From positions 1-28,685 of the forward strand of contig CAZEWY010000019.1 of assembly GCA_964515945.1 (NCBI GenBank): DNA of 28,685 nucleotides, given 5' to 3'. Of the stretch, positions 7,917-16,812 are shown piece by piece (position 1 is the first letter of the stretch; each line of letters begins with the position of its first letter). Origin of the DNA: CAYQQJ01 sp964515945. Lineage in GTDB: Bacteria > Pseudomonadota > Gammaproteobacteria > Pseudomonadales > Cellvibrionaceae. A program made the translations under genes and the position numbers. Below the pieces are notes generated by a model. It was given only the letters and a program-made list of their open reading frames with translations, did not search any database and had not been told where the DNA came from.

Positions 7917-9323
7917 ATGAGCCAAGACGAGCAGACTGCAAAACCCTGGGGCGGCCGCTTCAGCGAAGCCACCGACGCTTTTGTTGAGCGTTTCACCGCA
8001 TCGGTGGATTTCGATCAGCGCCTGTACCGCCAGGATATTCAGGGCTCAATTGCCCACGCCACCATGCTCGCGAGCGCGGGCGTGCTTACCGACGCTGAAA
8101 AAACCGCCATTATCGAAGGTCTCGAAGCCATTCGCGCGGACATCGAAGCGGGCAAGTTTACCTGGTCCATCGGCCTTGAAGATGTGCACATGAATATCGA
8201 GGCCGCGCTCACCCAACGCATTGGCGGCGTCGGCAAAAAACTGCACACCGGCCGTTCGCGCAACGATCAGGTCGCGACGGATATCCGCCTCTACCTGCGC
8301 GATGAAGTGGACGCGATTGGCCAGGAAATCACCCGTTTGCAGCAGGGCCTGCTGTTTCTGGCGGAAAAGGAAGCCGACACCATCATGCCCGGCTTCACCC
8401 ATTTGCAAACCGCCCAGCCGGTCAGTTTCGGCCACCACCTGATGGCCTGGTACGAAATGCTCGACCGCGACTACAGCCGTCTGATGGACTGCCGTAAGCG
8501 ACTCAACCAAAGCCCCCTGGGCGCGGCCGCCCTGGCCGGCACCACCTACCCCATCGACCGCGAGCAGACGGCGCAACTCATGGGTTTTGACGCTCCGACC
8601 CGCAACTCTCTCGACTCGGTCAGCGACCGCGACTTCGCGATTGAATTTGCCAGTTGCGCCGCACTGCTGATGACGCACCTGAGCCGCGCCAGCGAGGAAC
8701 TGGTGCTCTGGGCCTCCGCCCAGTTCAACTTTATCGACCTGCCGGACCGCTTCTGCACCGGCTCATCCATCATGCCGCAGAAGAAAAACCCCGACGTCCC
8801 CGAATTGGTGCGCGGCAAGACCGGCCGCGTCAATGGCCATCTGGTCAGCCTGCTGACGCTGATGAAATCCCAGCCCCTGGCCTATAACAAGGACAATCAG
8901 GAAGACAAGGAGCCGCTGTTCGACACCGCCGATACCCTCAAGGACTGCCTGCGCGCCTTCGCCGATATGGTGCCCGCCATCGAAGCCCGCCGCGATGTCA
9001 TGTATGAGGCCGCCAGACGCGGCTTCTCCACCGCGACCGATCTGGCCGATTACCTGGTGCGCAAGGGCATCGCCTTCCGGGACTCCCACGAGATCGTCGG
9101 CAAAGCGGTAGGCTACGGCGTGCGACACCGGAAAGACCTGTCGGAAATGAGCCTGGAGGAACTGCAACAGTTTTCCGGCGATATTGCCCAGGATGTCTTC
9201 GACGTGCTGACGCTGGAAGGTTCGGTCAAGGCGCGCAACCATATCGGCGGCACGGCGCCGGAACAGGTGCGCAAGGCCGTGGCAGTCGCGAAGGCGGATC
9301 TGGCTCGACGCAGGGAGCCTTGA
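7917..9323 (+). CDS. argH: Argininosuccinate lyase
   Basis: ArgH splits argininosuccinate to arginine and fumarate, the last step of arginine synthesis, as a cytosolic homotetramer. The 468 residues match the family length. It begins with KPWGGRFSE, followed by LEDVHMNIEAALTQRIG, the HTGRSRNDQVATDIRLYLR substrate loop (about 111-129), GFTHLQTAQPVSFGHHL with the catalytic histidine (about 160), and the superfamily signature GSSIMPQKKNPDVPEL with the catalytic serine (about 281). The ATG at 7917 has only a weak GAG upstream. The position divergent from algZ-algR-hemC is conserved in Pseudomonas. GC content is high, counted by hand as 63-75% in two 60-base lines. Confidence 0.98.
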   Translation: MSQDEQTAKPWGGRFSEATDAFVERFTASVDFDQRLYRQDIQGSIAHATMLASAGVLTDAEKTAIIEGLEAIRADIEAGKFTWSIGLEDVHMNIEAALTQRIGGVGKKLHTGRSRNDQVATDIRLYLRDEVDAIGQEITRLQQGLLFLAEKEADTIMPGFTHLQTAQPVSFGHHLMAWYEMLDRDYSRLMDCRKRLNQSPLGAAALAGTTYPIDREQTAQLMGFDAPTRNSLDSVSDRDFAIEFASCAALLMTHLSRASEELVLWASAQFNFIDLPDRFCTGSSIMPQKKNPDVPELVRGKTGRVNGHLVSLLTLMKSQPLAYNKDNQEDKEPLFDTADTLKDCLRAFADMVPAIEARRDVMYEAARRGFSTATDLADYLVRKGIAFRDSHEIVGKAVGYGVRHRKDLSEMSLEELQQFSGDIAQDVFDVLTLEGSVKARNHIGGTAPEQVRKAVAVAKADLARRREP

Positions 9324-9363
9324 TTAAATAAAAGACAAAAGCCACGGATGGCTGTTCTGCATC

Positions 9364-9388
9364 CAGGGACCTCTGAATTAAGTCCCTG
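9364..9388. terminator. Perfect 7-bp inverted repeat after argH
   Basis: CAGGGAC and GTCCCTG enclose an 11-base loop about 40 bases after the argH stop. There is no clear T-run behind it, so it is only a weak terminator candidate, or a leader hairpin for the next gene. Confidence 0.3.
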
Positions 9389-9423
9389 CACCATTCCCTA
9401 TCCTTGGCTATGCTTTAGTGATA

Positions 9424-12400
9424 ATGCGCCACGTGCGTCGACACAACCATAACCAGGCTTTTCAAATGATCACAGTTTGCCGCTCCGGGACCAGCATCAA
9501 AGGCGCGGAATTTATTCTGCTTTTGCTGTTTGGGATCTGGGGGCTTTTGCTGTCTGCGGCATCTGACGCCCGTTCACCGCTGGCACCGGATCTTAGGTTC
9601 GACAACCCCTTCGACCGCGCCGACACCACCAGTCATCAGATGGGCGCCATCAATAGCATTATTCAGGACGAATTCGGGTTTATCTGGTTGGCAGCCGAAA
9701 ACGGTCTCGGGCGCTACGACGGGCGCACGCTCAAACTCTATCAATCCGACCCGCAGTCGCAACACTCACTGCCGGCGAATTTCATTTGGCGGCTGGCGGT
9801 GGATCGGGACGGCGTCTTGTGGCAAGCCGGCGAAGGCGGGCTCAGCCGCTATAACGCAGGCACCGACAATTTCACCCACGTTACCGCTGTCGGCGGCACC
9901 GAATTCACCTCCAGTGCCATATCGGCACTCGCCGTGGCCGCGGATAACACGCTCTATGTCGGTGGCGCGGGCGGGCTTCATGCTATCAGTCCCGACCGTG
10001 CATCCATGACGGTACATCTCCTCAAACCACCGATTGCCCATGGGCCCAATGTGGAGCAGATCCGCAGTTTGGCGATCGACAAGGCAGGCAAGGTCTGGAT
10101 AGGAACAGCGGGCATGGGGGTCGCCATATTCGACCCCGATACCGAAGCCTTCGAATATCTGGTGCACGACCCGGAAAATCCGCAGTCGCTGGCTTACGAC
10201 AATGTCAGGAGTATTGTGCACGACCGACAGGGGCGAGTGTGGCTCGGCACCTACGGCCGTGGAATCAGTCGTTTCAATCCGGCCACCGGCGAATTCGTAC
10301 ATTTTGCCCATTCGGTGCAGGATAAAAATTCGTTGGGATCCGATATAGTCCTGGATATTACCGAGGACAGCCAAGGCGTCATCTGGGTCGCCCTGGATCA
10401 GGGCGGACTCGCCCGTTTCGACGAGACCAGCCAGTCCTTTCATCACTACCACCACACGCCCTATGATCCGCAAAGCCTGATTTCCAATCAACTGCGCGTG
10501 GTTTTTGAGGATCGAAGTCACGACCTCTGGATCGGCGCCTTCCCATCAGGCGTCAGCTTCTATAACCGCAGCACTCAGATCTTCCGCCACTACACGACCA
10601 GACCCAATGACCCTGAAAGTATCAGCCATAACGCCGTAGTGCAGTTTCTCGAAACCGATGACGGCACCATCTGGGTCGGCACCGAAGGCGGGCTCAACGC
10701 GCTGGACCCCCAGACCGGCAAGTTCCGCCGCTACCTGAGCGATCCGATGGACCCCCAGGCTCTCAAGGCCAATCCGGTACTGGCGATCGAGGAAGGACTG
10801 GACGGTTACCTGTGGATTGGCACCTGGGCCGGAGGCCTGCACCGTTTCGACCCCGACACCGGATTGTTCGAACGCTTCCCGGCGAATGAAGGCCCCGGCA
10901 GTATCAACAGCGTTTTCATCTGGGACCTGCTGTTTGACAGCAAAAACCGGCTCTGGATAGGCACGGAAGACGGAGGACTGAATCGCTATCACCGGGATAG
11001 CAACCATTTCAGCCACTTTGTCCACGACCCTAACCGAAGTGATTCCATCTCAGGAAATTTCGTTCCCGCAATCCTGGAAGACAGTCGCGGGCAGCTCTGG
11101 ATTGGCACTTTTACCGGACTGGATCGCTTCAACCCCCAGACTAACAGTTTCTTTCATGTTCCACATGATACCGGCGCGGCCAATGCGACGCGGGGCAAAA
11201 ATATCCGCTCACTGTATGAAGACAGCCGCGGGCTTATCTGGGTAGGCACAGAGCACCGCGGTGTCAATATCTACAATCCGCTGACCGGCACCTTTTCCTG
11301 GCTGGGTGTCGCCGACGGTCTGCCCTCCTCCAACATTTCCAGCATTATTGAGGACAATTCCGGAGACATGTGGCTGGCAACCACCAACGGTCTGGCCCGG
11401 GTTGACCGGGAAACCTTCACTATCAGCAACTTCCAGCATCAGGATGGCGTAGCCGGCGACAACTTCAACCGCAACGCCAGCCTGAAGGACCGCCACGGCA
11501 ATCTCTATTTTGGCAGCACGGAAGGCATCACGGTTTTTCATCCGCGGGATCTCAAGAAGGCAGTCATTGATTTTCCGGTACTCATTACCCAGTTCCGTCT
11601 GTTCAACCGGGAAGTTCCCATAGGCGGCGACAATTCACCACTGGAAACATCGATTCTCCTGGCCGATCATCTATTTCTGAGCCACGCGGACACCATGTTT
11701 TCCTTCGAGCTGGTTGCACTCAACTACCGCCGCAGTGAAGCCATGCACTACAGTTACAGGCTCGAAGGGTTCGACCGCGACTGGAACGATATCGGACAAA
11801 ATACCATTGCCACTTATACCAACATCAGTCCCGGAAACTATGTGTTCCATACCCGTGCCTCCGTTGACGGTGAAAACTGGATAAACGGGCAGAGCCTGGC
11901 GATCACCATATCACCGCCGCCCTGGCGAACCTGGTGGGCCTATTTATTGTACCTGCTGTTCGCTGGCGCTCTGCTGGTGTTTGCGCAGAAGTACATCACG
12001 CTGCGCGTGCGCGCCGAAACCTATCGCAGTAAATCCATTACGGATCCTCTGACCAATCTCTATAACCGCGCCGGCACTGCTCAGATTGCCGAGGGCATCT
12101 TCGCGAATCCGGAAACCCGAAAAGGCCTGTGCCTGATGTTACTGGACGTTGACCATTTCAAACGTATCAATGACCAGCGAGGTCATGATGCCGGTGATCG
12201 CATTTTATGCGGAATCGCCAAAGCCCTGCGCGAAGGTCTGCGCACCAGCGATCACATCGGCCGTTGGGGCGGCGAAGAATTCGTACTCCTGTGTGCGACC
12301 CAAAAGGGCGACAACAGTCGTCTGCTTGCGGAAAAGGTCCGCACAACCATCGAAGATCAGGTTCATGAAGGGCAGGACACATCCCCGCTGTGCGTAACCG

Positions 12401-12519
12401 TCAGCATCGGCGTCACCGATCTGCGTCCCGACGACACCTTTGAACGCGCCCTGAAACGCGCCGACACCGCCCTCTATACCGCCAAGGCGAAAGGCCGCAA
12501 TTGCGTGGTTCTGGAGTAG
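9424..12519 (+). CDS. Two-component-type beta-propeller sensor with diguanylate cyclase (GGDEF) output
   Basis: The order is N-terminal signal anchor (hydrophobic EFILLLLFGIWGLLLSAA), fourteen Reg_prop blades of the W-[ILV]-G-T-x-x-G-[GL] type from about residue 80 to 720 (two seven-bladed propellers), a Y_Y_Y immunoglobulin-like domain containing YSYRLEGFDRDWNDIG, one membrane helix (AYLLYLLFAGALLVFA), and a GGDEF domain. The cyclase signature is GGEEF. RTSD lies exactly five residues before it, a complete RxxD inhibitory I-site. D-x-D-H-F-K-R-I-N and SIGVT are present. It should sense a periplasmic ligand and make cyclic di-GMP, with product feedback. Starts at 9418 (GTG), 9424 and 9466 (ATG) are possible; none has a good Shine-Dalgarno. 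It shares no operon with argH or the next gene. Confidence 0.93.
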   Translation: MRHVRRHNHNQAFQMITVCRSGTSIKGAEFILLLLFGIWGLLLSAASDARSPLAPDLRFDNPFDRADTTSHQMGAINSIIQDEFGFIWLAAENGLGRYDGRTLKLYQSDPQSQHSLPANFIWRLAVDRDGVLWQAGEGGLSRYNAGTDNFTHVTAVGGTEFTSSAISALAVAADNTLYVGGAGGLHAISPDRASMTVHLLKPPIAHGPNVEQIRSLAIDKAGKVWIGTAGMGVAIFDPDTEAFEYLVHDPENPQSLAYDNVRSIVHDRQGRVWLGTYGRGISRFNPATGEFVHFAHSVQDKNSLGSDIVLDITEDSQGVIWVALDQGGLARFDETSQSFHHYHHTPYDPQSLISNQLRVVFEDRSHDLWIGAFPSGVSFYNRSTQIFRHYTTRPNDPESISHNAVVQFLETDDGTIWVGTEGGLNALDPQTGKFRRYLSDPMDPQALKANPVLAIEEGLDGYLWIGTWAGGLHRFDPDTGLFERFPANEGPGSINSVFIWDLLFDSKNRLWIGTEDGGLNRYHRDSNHFSHFVHDPNRSDSISGNFVPAILEDSRGQLWIGTFTGLDRFNPQTNSFFHVPHDTGAANATRGKNIRSLYEDSRGLIWVGTEHRGVNIYNPLTGTFSWLGVADGLPSSNISSIIEDNSGDMWLATTNGLARVDRETFTISNFQHQDGVAGDNFNRNASLKDRHGNLYFGSTEGITVFHPRDLKKAVIDFPVLITQFRLFNREVPIGGDNSPLETSILLADHLFLSHADTMFSFELVALNYRRSEAMHYSYRLEGFDRDWNDIGQNTIATYTNISPGNYVFHTRASVDGENWINGQSLAITISPPPWRTWWAYLLYLLFAGALLVFAQKYITLRVRAETYRSKSITDPLTNLYNRAGTAQIAEGIFANPETRKGLCLMLLDVDHFKRINDQRGHDAGDRILCGIAKALREGLRTSDHIGRWGGEEFVLLCATQKGDNSRLLAEKVRTTIEDQVHEGQDTSPLCVTVSIGVTDLRPDDTFERALKRADTALYTAKAKGRNCVVLE

Positions 12520-12537
12520 GTTGCGGCGGGAGCCGAG

Positions 12538-12759
12538 TCAGCTTTGCGTTTCAACAAAAAGCGTATAGGAGGTTATGCCTCCTGTGAATGCGGTGTTGGG
12601 TATGACCGACACAAGCCGCCAACCTTCCTCATTGAGCTGGAAAATTTTCCGGTTCAACGCCGCCAAGTCCAGTTGCCCGATCCAAGTCCTTTTTCTGAAT
12701 TCGATTATTTTTTGTTGGTTTGGCAATCCATAGGCCATTGCTACATCTGTATCCGGCAC
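12538..12759 (-). CDS. Small DUF4177-like protein
   Basis: The product is 73 residues if the GTG at 12759 is used. The motif LNRKIFQLNEEGWRLVSVIP followed by GG-x-TSYTLFVE is the core of DUF4177-type proteins, small cytosolic proteins of unknown role. Start choice: an ATG at 12780 overlaps the stop of the upstream amidotransferase gene by ATGA, but the sequence AAGGGAG then lies inside the gene, six bases before GTG 12759, which favours the GTG. Longer versions reach into the upstream gene and are not credible. It is probably co-transcribed with the amidotransferase gene. It converges tail to tail with the GGDEF gene across only 18 bases. Confidence 0.62.
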   Translation of the reverse strand: MPDTDVAMAYGLPNQQKIIEFRKRTWIGQLDLAALNRKIFQLNEEGWRLVSVIPNTAFTGGITSYTLFVETQS

Positions 12760-12776
12760 ATTTTTCTCCCTTATTA

Positions 12777-13505
12777 TCATTTTTGATGATTCTGCAATAA
12801 AAAAGACAGAATGTCTCCCATCAGGTCGTTCATTGCGCGATAGTGCCCAACATCTCTCGACAGGATTTCTGCCTCTGATTGCACGTATCTGGATGGCGTC
12901 AATTCCGCACGGCAGTTTTCGACAATCGTCCGCACCGAAGCCGGCGTCATCTCCAGGTGGCACTGCAAACCAATCACCGAATTGCCGAGTTGAAAAGCCT
13001 GGTTTTCACAGGCTTCGCTTTTCGCCAGGGGCACTGCTCCGGCCGGCAAATCAAAGGTTTCGCCATGCCAGTGGAAGGCGTTCACTGTCGAGGGAAATTG
13101 AAACACGGATTCGCGCTGTTCAGCACTTTCTCTAACTGGGAACCCTGGGGCTGAAACGCCTGTAACCGGAAACCAGCCAATCTCCTTGACGGAATTGGGG
13201 TAGACCCTGACGCCCAGAGCGCTGGCTATCAGTTGCGCGCCGAGGCATATGCCGAGAACCGGCTTTCCCGCATCGATAACCGTGCGAATAAAATCCTTCT
13301 CCCGGGTCAGCCAGGGAAACTCGTCTTCATCATTGACACTCATGGGACCGCCCATGACGATCAGAAAATCCACTTTTTCAGGATTCGGCAATACGCCGGA
13401 TTCAAAAAATCGCGTTGCCGTTATTTCGTAACCCGCGTTCCTGAGCCAGGGCTCGATACTGCCGAGACCTTCAAAAGCTACATGCTGTAAATAGTGGGCG
13501 CGCAT
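12777..13505 (-). CDS. Class I glutamine amidotransferase-like protein (GMP-synthase GATase family)
   Basis: This 242-residue protein carries a full class I triad: the nucleophilic cysteine in GICLGAQLIA, and histidine and glutamate in LQCHLEM. VMGGPMSVND forms the oxyanion region. Proteins of this kind stand alone, unlike the fused GuaA, and the family includes enzymes acting on gamma-glutamyl compounds; the substrate cannot be told. The ATG at 13505 is chosen because AGGAG lies five bases before it and the protein then begins MRAHYLQHVAFEG, the common N-terminus; an in-frame start at 13529 has no support. It is divergent from lptM and overlaps the start region of the small DUF4177-like gene. 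Confidence 0.88.
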   Translation of the reverse strand: MRAHYLQHVAFEGLGSIEPWLRNAGYEITATRFFESGVLPNPEKVDFLIVMGGPMSVNDEDEFPWLTREKDFIRTVIDAGKPVLGICLGAQLIASALGVRVYPNSVKEIGWFPVTGVSAPGFPVRESAEQRESVFQFPSTVNAFHWHGETFDLPAGAVPLAKSEACENQAFQLGNSVIGLQCHLEMTPASVRTIVENCRAELTPSRYVQSEAEILSRDVGHYRAMNDLMGDILSFLLQNHQK

Positions 13506-13541
13506 AAGTACTCCTAAAAGAACCACCACCAGTATTCAATA

Positions 13542-13571
13542 TTGTGACTCCAGCAGGCAAGCCGTTATACT
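13542..13571 (+). promoter_or_regulatory. Sigma-70-type promoter for lptM-lysA
   Basis: TTGTGA (13542-13547) and TATACT (13566-13571) are 18 bases apart, giving a start near 13578 and a leader of about 42 bases before lptM. It lies in the gap shared with the divergent amidotransferase gene. Confidence 0.5.
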
Positions 13572-13619
13572 GGACACAGTCCTGGCCTCGCTCAGGTTCC
13601 ATGTATCAACAGGATGACT

Positions 13620-13820
13620 ATGACCACTTTGGCCCCCGTATTTCGACCTGCCTCGCAGCGGCTGTTAATGCTGTTCGGCGCCGCATTGCTGTGTGCCTGC
13701 GGTCAGACGGGTGCGCTTTACCTCCCGAACGAGCCGGCCGATTCATCCGTGACCCAGTCACCTGCAACCGAGGGTGCCGCGGAGCACCAGAATAAACGGA
13801 CGGTTGATACCCACGACTAA
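13620..13820 (+). CDS. lptM: LptM-type small lipoprotein
   Basis: The 66-residue protein has a short basic N-terminus, a hydrophobic stretch LLMLFGAALL and a lipobox-like LCAC before GQTGALYLP. The sequence C-G-x-x-G-x-LYLP is the conserved start of mature LptM (YifL), the small outer-membrane lipoprotein that binds the LptD-LptE complex and helps LptD mature by disulfide rearrangement. The remaining 45 residues are polar and disordered-looking. ATG 13620 has AGGA six bases upstream; an ATG at 13614 is too close to that site. Its place just before lysA-dapF is the usual one, as in Pseudomonas. Confidence 0.85.
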   Translation: MTTLAPVFRPASQRLLMLFGAALLCACGQTGALYLPNEPADSSVTQSPATEGAAEHQNKRTVDTHD

Positions 13821-13870
13821 GCCGCGAGCCCTGCTTGCTTTCACAGAAATACCAAAACAAGATCACTCCC

Positions 13871-15118
13871 ATGCAAGACTTTGACTATCGCGATGGCCAG
13901 CTCTGCGCAGAAGCCGTCAGCCTGCACGACATTGCCAACCGTTTTGGCACCCCCACCTATGTTTACAGTCGGGCGGCCTTTACCCGTGCCTACCGCGCCT
14001 ATGCGGACGCGCTGGGGGGCCACCCCGGCCGTATCTGCTATGCCATCAAGGCCAATTCCAATCTCGGCGTCCTCAATTTGCTGGCCCGCCTGGGTGCGGG
14101 CTTCGACATAGTCTCCGGCGGGGAGCTCGAGCGTGTACTGCGGGCGGGCGGCAAGCCGGAACAGATCGTTTTTTCAGGCGTGGGCAAGCGCGCCGAAGAA
14201 ATGCGGCGCGCCCTGGAAGTGGGCGTTGCCTGTTTCAATGTGGAGTCGGAGGCCGAACTGGAGTTGCTGTCCGAGGTGGCTGAAGCCATGGGCAAAACCG
14301 CGCCTGTGTCCCTGCGCGTAAATCCCGACGTGGACGCCCAGACTCATCCCTACATTTCCACGGGTCTCAAGGAAAACAAGTTCGGCATCGACATCACCCG
14401 GGCGCCGGCCGTTTACGCCCGCGCCGCGCAGCTTCCCGGCATTGACATCCAGGGTGTCGACTGCCATATCGGCTCGCAACTGACACAGCTCACGCCCTTC
14501 CTGGACGCACTGGACCGCCTGCTGAAGCTGGTGGACGAACTGGCGGATCAGGGCATTGCCATCCAGCACCTGGACCTGGGCGGCGGTCTGGGTGTGACCT
14601 ATAAGAATGAAGTGCCGCCCTCCCCGGCGGACTACATCAATGCTGTAAAGCAGCGTCTGGGCAATCGCAAGCTGGCCCTGATGTTCGAACCCGGCCGCTC
14701 AATCGCGGCCAATGCCGGCGTGTTGCTGACCGAGGTGATTTACCTCAAGCCGACAGAGCACCGGAATTTCGCTATTATTGATGCCGCCATGAACGACAAT
14801 ATCCGCCCAGCGCTCTATCAGGCCTGGCAGGATATCAGGCCGGTGCAACCGCACAGCGGCGACACCCGCACCTGGGACTTGGTCGGCCCCGTGTGTGAAA
14901 CGGGGGATTTCCTGGGCAAGGACCGGGCCCTGTCCCTGGCCGAGGGCGACCTGCTGGCGGTAATGTCCGCCGGCGCCTATGGCTTTGTGATGAGCTCCAA
15001 CTACAATACCCGGCCCCGCGCCGCGGAAGTGATGGTCGACGGCGATCAGGTTCACCTGGTGCGCGAGCGTGAAACCCTGAATTCACTGCTGGCGGGGGAG
15101 AGCCTTCTGCCGGAATAG
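13871..15118 (+). CDS. lysA: Diaminopimelate decarboxylase
   Basis: LysA converts meso-diaminopimelate to lysine with PLP in the cytosol. The 415 residues have the standard fold III decarboxylase motifs: the PLP lysine in CYAIKANSNLGVL near residue 61, DIVSGGELERVLRAG, FGID, the HIGSQLTQL motif, HLDLGGGLGVTY near residue 240, EPGRSIAANAG, and CETGDFLGKDR carrying the active-site cysteine. The start ATG 13871 gives MQDFDYRDGQLCAE, as expected of the family; a TTG extension to 13835 is unlikely. The last codons, GESLLPE then TAG, are the first of three 24-base tandem repeats. lysA follows lptM by 50 bases and precedes dapF. Confidence 0.97.
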   Translation: MQDFDYRDGQLCAEAVSLHDIANRFGTPTYVYSRAAFTRAYRAYADALGGHPGRICYAIKANSNLGVLNLLARLGAGFDIVSGGELERVLRAGGKPEQIVFSGVGKRAEEMRRALEVGVACFNVESEAELELLSEVAEAMGKTAPVSLRVNPDVDAQTHPYISTGLKENKFGIDITRAPAVYARAAQLPGIDIQGVDCHIGSQLTQLTPFLDALDRLLKLVDELADQGIAIQHLDLGGGLGVTYKNEVPPSPADYINAVKQRLGNRKLALMFEPGRSIAANAGVLLTEVIYLKPTEHRNFAIIDAAMNDNIRPALYQAWQDIRPVQPHSGDTRTWDLVGPVCETGDFLGKDRALSLAEGDLLAVMSAGAYGFVMSSNYNTRPRAAEVMVDGDQVHLVRERETLNSLLAGESLLPE

Positions 15119-15166
15119 GGAGAGAGCCTTCTGCCAGACTAGGGGAAGAGCTTTCTGCCGGAATAG
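15095..15166 (+). repeat. Three in-frame 24-bp repeats, each ending in TAG, at the lysA 3' end
   Basis: The units are 15095-15118, 15119-15142 and 15143-15166. Read in the lysA frame they give G-E-S-L-L-P-E-stop, G-E-S-L-L-P-D-stop and G-K-S-F-L-P-E-stop. Copies 1 and 2 differ at three bases, two of them silent. The first TAG ends lysA; the other two form backup stops before dapF. Confidence 0.97.
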
Positions 15167-15224
15167 AAGCCATATGACCAATCCATTGGTCGCGGCCTGA
15201 AACACGAGATAACCGAGTAGCAAC

Positions 15225-16055
15225 ATGCGATTGCGCTTTACCAAAATGCACGGCCTGGGCAATGACTTTGTGGTGATTGATGCCATCAGCCAGCAGGTCC
15301 GTCTTACGCCTGAGCGAATCCGCGCCATTGCTGATCGCCATTTCGGCGTGGGTTGCGATCAGGTGCTGGTTGTCCAGTCACCGGAAACGCCGGTCGCCGA
15401 TTTCCGCTACCGCATCTTCAACAGCGATGGCGGCGAGGTGGAAAACTGCGGCAACGGCGCGCGCTGCTTTGCGCTTTTCGTGCGGCAACGACAACTGACC
15501 GGCAAGAAGGTCATTTGCGTGGAGACCGCTGGCGGCCCCATGACTTTGCGGGTGCGGGACGACGATCAGGTGAGTGTGGACATGGGTATACCCAGGCTCG
15601 ACCCAGACCAGATTCCCTTCAGCGCCACGGCCGCGGCCGCCACCTATCCTCTGGAAGTCGGCAGTGAAACCCTGGAGATTTCGGCGGTTTCCATGGGCAA
15701 TCCCCACGCTGTCTGCGTGGTTGGGAACCTGGATCACTACCCCGTTGAAATCCTTGGTCCGCAAATCGAAAACCACGTCCGCTTCCCCAACCGGGTAAAC
15801 GCTGGCTTCATGGAAATCCTGTCGCGGGATGCGGTGAAACTGCGGGTTTACGAGCGCGGCGCGGGCGAAACCCTGGCCTGCGGGACAGGCGCCTGTGCCG
15901 CCGTGGTGGCTGGCCGCCTGCGCGGGCTGTTAGACTCACGGGTTGCAGTGACGCTGCCAGGCGGTACACTGACGGTCGAATGGGAAGGCGACGGGCACCC
16001 TGTTGTGATGACGGGGCCCGCGACCAGCGTTTTTCACGGGCAAATAAAAATATGA
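15225..16055 (+). CDS. dapF: Diaminopimelate epimerase
   Basis: DapF interconverts LL- and meso-diaminopimelate, feeding both LysA and peptidoglycan synthesis. The 276 residues begin MRLRFTKMHGLGNDFVVIDA, the family start. The two catalytic cysteines are both present: ENCGNGARCFA near residue 75 and ACGTGACAAV near residue 222. MGNPHAV and FPNRVN-A-GF are also conserved. A GAG lies about ten bases before the ATG. The stop overlaps the start of the DUF484 gene by ATGA, so those two are translationally coupled. Confidence 0.97.
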   Translation: MRLRFTKMHGLGNDFVVIDAISQQVRLTPERIRAIADRHFGVGCDQVLVVQSPETPVADFRYRIFNSDGGEVENCGNGARCFALFVRQRQLTGKKVICVETAGGPMTLRVRDDDQVSVDMGIPRLDPDQIPFSATAAAATYPLEVGSETLEISAVSMGNPHAVCVVGNLDHYPVEILGPQIENHVRFPNRVNAGFMEILSRDAVKLRVYERGAGETLACGTGACAAVVAGRLRGLLDSRVAVTLPGGTLTVEWEGDGHPVVMTGPATSVFHGQIKI

Positions 16056-16738
16056 GCGATCACCCTGTCAGCGACACGCAGAAGTCCATCAGCGAGGAGC
16101 AGGTAGCCACTTACCTGCGCGAACACCTGGATTTTTTCTCCCGTCAGCCGGACCTGTTGATGAGCCTGCGCCTGCCCCACGACAGCGGTAAGGCGATTTC
16201 CCTGATGGAAAAGCAGGTCTCCGTCCTGCGTGAGCGCAACATGGACATGCGCCGCCGCCTCAGCGACCTGCTCGACAATGCCCGCGCCAATGACCGTCTG
16301 TTCGACAAGACCAAACGCCTGGTCCTGGCGTTGCTGGAATGCAACGAGCTGGGCGATCTGGTGGATGCGCTCTACTACAGCTTCGACAAGGAATTCGATA
16401 TCCACTACACGCGCCTGATTCTGTTCAGCAACCGCGAGCTGTCCGCCGGACCGGCCCGCATTGAAACCATTCAGTCGGCGCGCAAGCACATCGGCAAGCG
16501 TATCAAGAGCAGCCGCACCGTCAGCGGTGGAATTGATATGGACGAAACCCGCTTCCTGTTTGATCAGGACGCCGGCAATGTCGGCTCCTCGGCCATTGCC
16601 ATGCTTGCCCATGGCAATCCCTTGGGCGTATTGGCCATCGGCAACCAGGATCCCGACTATTACCGTTCCAGCATGGGCACCCTGTTTTTGAGCTATATCG
16701 CGGAAGTCCTCAACCGACTGCTGCCGAGGCACTTGTAG
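16052..16738 (+). CDS. DUF484 family protein (YigA type)
   Basis: The 228 residues match DUF484: an N-terminal helical part with EEQVATYLREHLDFFSRQPDLL, the MEKQVSVLRERNMDMRRRL coiled coil (about 50-75), then a GAF-like domain ending VLAIGNQDPDYYRSSMGTLFLSYIAEVLNRLL. Its role is unknown. It normally sits between dapF and xerC. Here it overlaps dapF (ATGA) but xerC does not follow; instead a hairpin and a secreted hypothetical gene appear. ATG 16052 is chosen over an upstream start within dapF because of the overlap and the length. Confidence 0.93.
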   Translation: MSDHPVSDTQKSISEEQVATYLREHLDFFSRQPDLLMSLRLPHDSGKAISLMEKQVSVLRERNMDMRRRLSDLLDNARANDRLFDKTKRLVLALLECNELGDLVDALYYSFDKEFDIHYTRLILFSNRELSAGPARIETIQSARKHIGKRIKSSRTVSGGIDMDETRFLFDQDAGNVGSSAIAMLAHGNPLGVLAIGNQDPDYYRSSMGTLFLSYIAEVLNRLLPRHL

Positions 16739-16769
16739 ACCTGCCTGCCCCTCTCAATTCGCACTGAAA

Positions 16770-16791
16770 CTTCTGGCGTGCTTCTGGCGTC
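16770..16791 (+). repeat. 11-bp tandem duplication CTTCTGGCGT after the DUF484 gene
   Basis: CTTCTGGCGTG is followed directly by CTTCTGGCGTC, about 30 bases after the stop. It is one of several short tandem copies found just downstream of, or over, stop codons in this window. Confidence 0.8.
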
Positions 16792-16812
16792 TGTAAGGAA
16801 TCATTTGCGCCT

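Noticed and set aside
15225..16055. Minus-strand frames overlapping dapF and lysA
   Set aside because: They are shadows of strongly conserved coding sequence and show no recognisable motifs.
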